A stretch of DNA of 64,000 nt from Tipula vernalis (Eukaryota; Arthropoda; Insecta; Diptera; Tipulidae), in the NCBI GenBank assembly GCA_958295665.1, contig OY282560.1, forward strand, positions 20,791,653-20,855,652, read 5' to 3'. A model generated the notes under the pieces. The model was not told the DNA's origin and ran no database searches. It saw nothing but the letters and a program-made list of their open reading frames with translations. Numbering within the stretch: the stretch's first letter is position 1; every line of letters begins with the position of its first letter. Below are positions 56,640 through 64,000 of this stretch, piece by piece. A program made the translations under genes and the position numbers.

Positions 56640-58560
56640 CTCTATCCCGAATACTCTTTCCGATTTAAAATGTAAATTTTCGAAATTTCCAAAATTCTGG
56701 AAATCATAACCATAAAATTTTGAAATTTTCTAATGAATTTATCTACTGTTTTCTAACATATCGTTCCTCTATTCTTTGAATATTAAATATTTAATCATGG
56801 TTCTGATAATTCCGAAAATTCAAGAAAAACAAAGTAATGCATCAATTCTTAATAGTTATAAGTTTAAAAATCTTAAGCTCACATGGTATAGAAATTCTGA
56901 AATTATTAAAAAATTAGTAAATTTGATCTTAAATCTCGAGAATTGTGTTCAAAATAAATCATTTTTCAGTCTGTTCCTTTGTTAATTTCCAAAACTTCAA
57001 TTGTGAAATTTTCGAATTTTCCAAAATTCTGAAATTCTTTGTAGTAATAATTTAAAATTTAAATTTTTTACTATTTTATAACCAATAATCCCTTACTGAA
57101 AATTCTTATTTTCCAGATTATCAATTCAGAAAATTCAAAATCATAATTCTGATAATTCCGAAAGCTCAACAAAATCTGAAACCTAATCAATTCTGAAAAC
57201 TTTAAAACTTTTCGAATTTTGAAGATTAACACATTTAAAAATTTCACAATTTGATATTAAATCCGGAAAATTGTTGAATTTTTAGGAATTAAGAATTTTC
57301 AATTATTTACCTCTGAGAAACGCAAAATGTAAATTTTGAAATTTCTAAAGTTCTGAAAATCTTAACGTTAAAATTTTGAAATTTTGTAATTTAAATTTAT
57401 TTTATTTTTTATAACCAGTCGTTCCTTAATTCTTGGAAAATTCTTATTTTCCAAATTAAAAATTTACAAAATTCAGAATCACAAAAAGCGCACTTTCACA
57501 TGGTATAAAATTTTTTAAATATAACAAATTTGAAAATTTGAAATTAAACCTTGAGAATTGTACTGATCTTTTTAAAATGTCGAATTTTTAATATTAAATT
57601 CTAAATAAATGTTAAAGCAAAACGTTATTTTACAAAATTTTCAAAATTCGGAAAATCTTTACATTCAAATTTTTAAATTTTTAAGTTGTTATTTTGTTAT
57701 ATCATGTAACTGTTCCTTAATTCTTTGAAAATTTTAATTTTCCAGGAAATCCGGAAATTTAATAGAATCTGGAACTAAATCATTTCTGAAAACGTTAAAA
57801 ATTTTCGAATTTTGAGCATTCTCACATGGTAAATAATTTTCGAATTTCTAAAAATATTGAGTTTTCAATTGTTAACAAACGCAGAATATCTGCCTTTTTT
57901 ACTATCTTCTATTTATTAGCGTTTTAGAAAATTTTCAAAATTTCATTTTTAAATTTCGAGAATTATTCGGAATTTAAAAAAAATGTAATTTTGAATTATT
58001 AACGTCTGAATAAAACCCTGTTGAAAATTTCAATTTATGAAATTATAAAATTCTCGATGCTTTTATTATGCAAGATCATAAATATAACTAAAATTGATGT
58101 ACTTGAATTAAGTGTTAGCTGAAATCTTAGAAGTCAAAATAGTAGTTCAAAATAAATTTTCTAAACATCAATTCCACAATTTTAAGCAAAATGTAAATTT
58201 TCATAATTTCAAAAATTTTGAGAGTGTTTACTTTAAAGTTTTGCATTTTAAACACCTTATAACCAACCTCAATTCTTTCAAAATCCTTATTCTCCAATTT
58301 TCCATTTTACAAAATTCAAAATCACATTTCTGATAGTTCCAATAGTTCAAGAAAATGTATTTACTAATTCAATTCTGAAAAAGCTAAAAGTTTACGAATT
58401 TTGGACATTCACACGTGGTATAGGAATTCTGAAGTTAAAAAAAAAACTGAAACTTCCAGGTTTTTCAAAAATTTGATTAAATTCTAAAGTTTTCAATAAT
58501 TTTAGAAATAATAATTCTCAGAATAAATGACAGTAAATTTAAAGCTTCAAGGAAACCATC
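56640..58560 (+). repeat. Degenerate long-period tandem repeat, about 320 bp
   Basis: A phrase like TATAACCAGTCGTTCCTTAA followed by GAAAATTCTTATTTTCCA recurs near 56751, 57077, 57411, 57700 and 58253. The blocks CAAAATTCTGGAAATC, TCTGATAATTCCGAAA and CACATGGTATAGAAATTCTG recur in the same order between. Divergence is high, so it is an old array. Open frames inside (56776-56985, 58112-58333) are by-products. Confidence 0.65.
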
Positions 58561-58994
58561 TACGAGCAGGTAACTTTTCGGTCAAATTGCACTAGATTTC
58601 TTACTACAACTTATAACCACTTGCTCTGTGATTTTCTATTCTTTTCAAGATACCCCTTAACCCATTTTCACACTTTTATAGATGAATCATAAACCAATAC
58701 AATAGTTCTATCCTTAGATCTTCTATTCCAATCTAAAATTTTGTATTGCTTTCGTTTTGTTTACAGAAAAATTTACTTTTGTATTGAGGATTGCAAGCAA
58801 TTACGAATTAACGTAACTAAATTACAAAAAATTAATCGCCTTAAATTTATCAGCGTTAATTGGGCCAACAAGAAACAGCAAGTCAAAATGAAATATTTAG
58901 AAAAAAATGGTACTCCTTAATGTATGCCAATATTTGTTTAAGTTTAGAGGGACCTCTTAACCTTTTGAGTATCGAATCTACAGCTGATTGAGGA
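58561..58994. other. AT-rich flank of the hAT transposase scrap
   Basis: No conserved block can be read here. Confidence 0.35.
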
Positions 58995-59155
58995 TTTTGG
59001 ACGGCGCTTAAGGCACAAATCCAGATTATCTAACGGACGCAGATTTAGGTAATATTTGCCATCTTATTTCTGCAGAGTGTTTTACTGCCAGTTTTGAAAG
59101 AATATTTGCGAAATTTAGTTTTACGCATACGAATTTAAATTACGAAATAAATTAG
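58995..59155 (+). pseudogene. hAT transposase C-terminal scrap
   Basis: After FWTALKAQIQII and a frame break, the text reads ICHLISAECFTASFERIFAK and then FSFTHTNLNYEIN before a TAG at 59153-59155. It resembles the dimerisation domain of hAT transposases, where a Ser-rich, hydrophobic helix is followed by SxERxFSxxxxIxTxxRNxL. The Arg after the helix is kept; the RNRL end reads NYEI. It is the only hAT protein trace in the window and may belong to neither composite element. Confidence 0.5.
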
Positions 59156-61482
59156 GTGTTTCATAAGCTAGTCAACCACTCTTTCCAGGGACAATTTCAT
59201 CGGCGGTTTGTGCTTGCCGCTAAGTGCAAATTTCGTAACACAGAAAGAGGGCTAATTTGCAAGAAATGGTCAGGGGTCAATAACTGAAAATTTAATAGCT
59301 TGAAGTTTGGGTTTCTAGACCATATTGCTATTTGTTCATAATTTCGCTAAGCTCCTTATTCCATACTCAGGATGAAACAACCCGTGGTTCCATAGACATA
59401 GAGTCGGATTTACGTTAGAATGTGGCCTGAAAACGAATCGGTTAATGTACTAGTAATGCGTTAAACGTAACAAAATGATGACTAAGTCGTCTTGATCTTT
59501 AAGGTGCCAGTATTAAATTTTATAAACCACCAAATTTAAATTTAACAAATTATTACTATTAGCTTTAAAATTTCCTAATATTCTTTTTCAAATTCTGTAG
59601 TTCTTCTGTTCAGGAACTCGTAAATTTCTAAATAACTAAACCAGTTCAAAAAAGTCTCCTAAATCCAAGAAATCTAAATTCGTGAATTCGTCTACTAATC
59701 GCAGTTATTTCATAATTCTTGATCTTTCCATTGTAAGTAAGTATATAATTCAAACGCAACAAACACAGAATCATCCGATGACATAACATTATGTATGTCA
59801 TGTCATATGACCGGCTGCTTAAACAAAGTACCAATTGTTAAATAAGATTTCCTACGTTTCTTCTTTTATGAAATTGTGATTTGACAAAGCCAATGCAAGC
59901 TGATTATATTTTTCTGCATAGAAGTATTTTGTCCTCAGTTAAATATTTAGCTGAACGAAATCGGGTAGTTAAATTTTTAACTCTCCAGTTAAAATTTTCA
60001 TGTAAAAAGCCATTAACTTGCTTTGATTTGGTAGAAAATGTTAGCTGTATTTCATGAAAAGGTTCAAACTTTTGATCCAAAAACAAAAATTTGTTCAAAT
60101 CTGGTTGTTGCTTTCAATGTAAACTATGATCTGATCCGGATACAGCGCTGAGGCTTAACTTTTAACTATTTTAACTTCAAAACGAAAACTACTCACAAAC
60201 CCAGCTTTCCCAGTCATTGTATTTTGTTTTTTACTGTTTCAGTTTGGTCTAGTATTTGTTTAGTTAAAAAGCTCAAAGATAACATCACACCTGTATCACA
60301 AATCATAAACTTGAAACAAAATCAAAACAACATTTAATGATATTTAAATACCCGCCGATAATCTGCTAAGCATTGATACGTAGGTACCCCAAAAAAAAAT
60401 CCAACCGCTAATTAGAAACGTGTCTGGAGTGAACCAAAAAAAGCAACAAGAAAACTCTCATCTCATAACTAATCAAAAAGGTGTCAACCTTTTTTCCTGT
60501 GTAAATATAATTTTCCAACCTTTTTCACATTTTTTTTTTTTAGTTTTTCCAACAAAAATTTTAACACGCGGAAGACAAATCATCGCAATCCGAATCGTAT
60601 ACTATGGTGTATATTGTTGACATAGGTATATACATCCATAAAACACGTAATTAATGAATTAAAATTTCTTGTTCTATCCATTTTTAATTTTAATTTAATT
60701 TATCGTATTTTTATGTAGCAGAAAAACTCGTTTTTCCATTTTCTATATTTTCTAAATAAAAAAAAAACTTTAAACCATAACTTTTTAAAACTCAATGGAT
60801 GTACCAGTATTGTATACTCGTACATAACATTCTATATGTGTATTTCGTATGGCAAGAAATTTTTCAAGGGGATTGTGGAAGAATGTTGTTATAGTAAAAA
60901 GGATATAATCAAAAGTGACATAAAAATGACAAATTCCACATTGGGGAAAATCAACGTTGAAATAAAATAACGAGGAAAACGTGAAAATTGTTTGAATGTT
61001 CCTCCACGTTTCGATTATTGAATTTCCGTTTGGATAAATTTTCATCCTGTTTATGTTTTATTATCGGGGGCACCATTTGTTTGACACAAATGGTGTATTC
61101 GGTAAACGCATTAAATTATGTTTTATGATTGAGAGCTTTCAAATCGTTATAATGTCTTAAACAACAAAAATTATTAGATTCCAGAGATAACAAAATTAAT
61201 TTGATTCCATCAAATTTTAATTTCAGTCGTATGCTGCCATGGTTCAGTTAAACAGAGTGAAAGTTAATTTGTTGATTTGCATATCTCATTTCAATTTGAT
61301 CGAAATTTGTGTTTAAAAAGAGTTTAAGAGTTTCAATAATTAAAATGTGAGTCAGTCCATCGTTCTTGTACACGAAAGTGAAAGCATAAAAACGAAATAT
61401 CAAATTGTACGACTGAATGCTCTATTTTTCACTTTATACTTCAGTTTAAGAGAAAATTTCACGATTGCTCACGCATAAAACT
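59156..61482. other. AT-rich stretch without recognised features
   Basis: Small frames at 59646-59834, 59904-60098, 60420-60620 and 60785-61045 have no motif. No repeat with other parts of the window was noticed. Confidence 0.35.
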
Positions 61483-61567
61483 ACTGGGTAAATAAAACTG
61501 TGTAAATAAAACTGTGTAACTAAAACTGGGTAAATAAAACTGGGTAAATACAACTGAGTAGATACAA
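61483..61567 (+). repeat. 15-bp minisatellite
   Basis: About six imperfect units of the type ACTGGGTAAATAAA. Confidence 0.85.
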
Positions 61568-64000
61568 TTTAATACGAAAATTAACATTGTATTTGTATAT
61601 TATTTTTGAGATTGAGAAAGTCATCGAATATTTGTAAATAAATTTGATTTAGTAGATCTGATATATTAAAGTTGTTATATTTGGATCTTGGCCAACCAAT
61701 TTTCCATTTTGTTTACGAGTATTAAAAAACTTGGTTTATTTCTCGTTTGGTTCACACCACTGATTTATGAATTAACAAAATGTTTGTATTTCCTATTTAA
61801 TTTTTTGTTTTGTATAATATTTATGGAAATAAAGTTAAGACAGAAAAATGTTGTTAACACAAACACAACGAACAGAAAACAAAACGAAAATTGACGTTTG
61901 GGTATAAACACACAAGCCAGAGAAAACACACAAGAAGATTAAAAAAAATTTACGTTTACCTATTAAGCGAGGATTTATAACGCTCTGTGCTCTGTTTTCC
62001 GACTCTGCGCTGATGATATTCTGTGTTTACAGTACGTTTGATACATGTATATATACCAAGTATATACGGCAGTTGGATTATTTCTTGTTTGTTTTGGTTC
62101 TTGTATTTTTTTCAATTTCCTAAATGTGATTTTTTTAGTGGCAACATTTTTTTAAATTATGTTTAATGTAAAGGAAGCATTATAGCTACATCTAAAAAAG
62201 GTAATTTTATTTAATAATGAGATGAAAATTGTTCTGTTTTTGTGTATACACCAGAACAATAATACAACATAACAAACATTTTATTTATTTTTTGGATCAA
62301 TACATGAAATGAGATGAGATGTTATCATGAACGAAAAAAAAAAAAAACTTTTATCACTTTTACATAATTATGTATACATATATACATACTATACAACAGT
62401 ATTTACTTAAACAGGAGTATGATGATAATAGTTTAAGCAAATATTATGAACCCATATACGCAAAAAGGTCAACCAAAATGAGCGTTTTAAGGTCAGGCAT
62501 AATAAAAAGCATTTGTAGTGATTTGGTTCACTAAATATGAACACTGAAGTCATTAGATGGAATGGGCGTTAAAGTTAAAATAATTGTTTTGATATTAATG
62601 GTTGAATAAGATTTGTAAGTCCTTGCTCAGGAAGAGCTTTATCAAGTTTCTTTTGTTTGGTGTTCATGCTAATTTTTTTTAGAACACCCTAATATCAGTC
62701 AAATATTTAATTAATTTTTAAAACTGAAATCAATAAGCTAATTACTCGTCCCCTTCATATGACAAATATTCATTATCATTAAATACAATTTTTTACCACT
62801 CTAGTAAATAACTGAAATGTTACGTCGAAAATGACATTGAACTTTTAATTGGAAACCTATATATTTAATATAAATCGATCAGACCTTATTTTTATATTTG
62901 CTTTATATGTTTGGAAATTCAAGCTATAAAAATCATCTTAGTGGGAGCGTGACTCAAAGAAATGAACCAACATCTTAATTGACTTATACTAACTTGATTA
63001 GAAAATACCAGTTTATTAGATTTTCAAACATATTAACATTATTACTGGAATTGGCTGTTTGCTTTCTAACTGTGCCATTTTTATTCACGTTTTGCGATTA
63101 GTGAAATGGTCAGCAAAATTAACCTTATCTCATTTACGTCGAATTTAAAGGAATATTTATTTCAGCTGGTGCAGCATACTTATAGTTTAACTTAACAACT
63201 AAGCAGCCGCCAGCATATTATCGTAATGTTCACCGATTATAAATTTACATTTATATCTAGGTGAAAAGGATAAATCCAGTAACGACAAATTCAGCTGCTG
63301 CTTGACTCAGATATTGAAAGTCACTCTCTCGAAAGTATTTTAATTACCATATTTACCATACGCCATCAAACAATTTTTGATAACGATACTCGATCCACTA
63401 AGCAAATACAAATTCACACAAACAGCTACATTATCTCAAAACCAAACGCGTTAAATATAATACATATACCAAAACCGGGTTTTACACCGTTCTTTTTACA
63501 CGATTTTTTAATTTTTCTGTTTATTTTTTTTTACACGATGGGAAATTACGAATTCAATTAACAATTATTCACTACCGCATTCAAATCAATGCATGCGGTG
63601 TGAATTTATTTGTAACGGTTACCAGAATATACTAATAATTTCAATACGTAAATTATATTGTACACACATTATTTACTCATTCGCCATAAAACTTAAATTT
63701 AATCTAATTTAGTTTAGAATCCAGTTCTATTTAAATTTATTTTAATTTGAATTAAACTACTCTAACTAAACGAATCTAAATTAATTTTCAAAAAGTTAAA
63801 AATAAAATAAAATGAAACGTTTACAACAGAAAATAGACACACGTTCGTCCGTAGGAACGTTCAATTCTCTCTGTTGAATGTTCTTCGCACAGACTGTCAA
63901 CAAAATATTGACTGTCAATGAAAATAAATCATTAGCCAATATAAAACAAAATCGCTTTGCAACTGAAAAAGATTTATTCGCAGGTCAGACCATTTCTGAA
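61568..64000. other. AT-rich stretch with one hairpin
   Basis: A hairpin lies at 63568-63604 (TTCACTACCGCAT pairing with ATGCGGTGTGAA, one bulge). A 68-codon frame at 61688-61894 has no motif. No gene was recognised up to the window end. Confidence 0.35.

Overview
This window looks like AT-rich insect genomic DNA, probably from a fly. The guess rests on the mix of mobile elements: jockey/CR1-like LINEs whose ORF1 carries a PHD-type finger, Ty1/copia, Ty3/gypsy, BEL/Pao, Penelope, Tc1/mariner, piggyBac and hAT. I found no intact host gene, rRNA or convincing tRNA gene. Almost everything that can be read as protein is transposon debris with frameshifts, stops and deletions, so the coding entries are pseudogenes. 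The species call is inference; the element calls rest on motifs visible in translation.

Layout. 1-5610: a minus-strand LINE (ORF1, endonuclease, reverse transcriptase), split in ORF1 by a 2.5-kb insertion with CAGTGCTGTCG inverted ends. 6.9 kb and 8.75-9.25 kb: two foldback elements. 8.3-11.8 kb: two Penelope copies, one ending in a hammerhead-like motif. 12.4-14.3 kb: a Tc1 remnant and further Penelope scraps. 14.6-17.1 kb: dispersed repeats. 19.1-21.0 kb: a decayed copia, followed by pieces of at least two LINEs (21.0-23.4 kb). 24.6-26.4 kb: a triplicated 230-bp repeat. 29.4-30.7 kb: a minus-strand BEL/Pao fragment containing a perfect 42-bp palindrome. 33.4-34.0 kb: a 108-bp tandem repeat. 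34.3-35.7 kb: a piggyBac remnant with one end in a LINE endonuclease.

The centrepiece is 36622-46405, a copia element bounded by the 5-bp duplication AATTT and carrying two younger insertions with perfect 8-bp duplications, as expected for hAT transposition. The first (39169-41615, duplication CAAACGGC) sits in the RNase H region. It consists of two direct copies of a small hAT-type element flanking about ten units of a 159-bp satellite; its outer ends carry the target duplication and its inner ends abut CCTAATTA, a motif of the satellite itself. The second (42100-46390, duplication GTTGGTAT) sits in the 3' LTR and again joins two same-orientation copies of one family, this time the family that interrupts the first LINE. 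Both look like composite transposons, and one has apparently moved a block of satellite DNA.

47.3-51.6 kb holds two inverted pieces of one gypsy family. 52-64 kb is mostly AT-rich sequence with degenerate repeats, a copia RT scrap, a hAT transposase tail and short tandem repeats.
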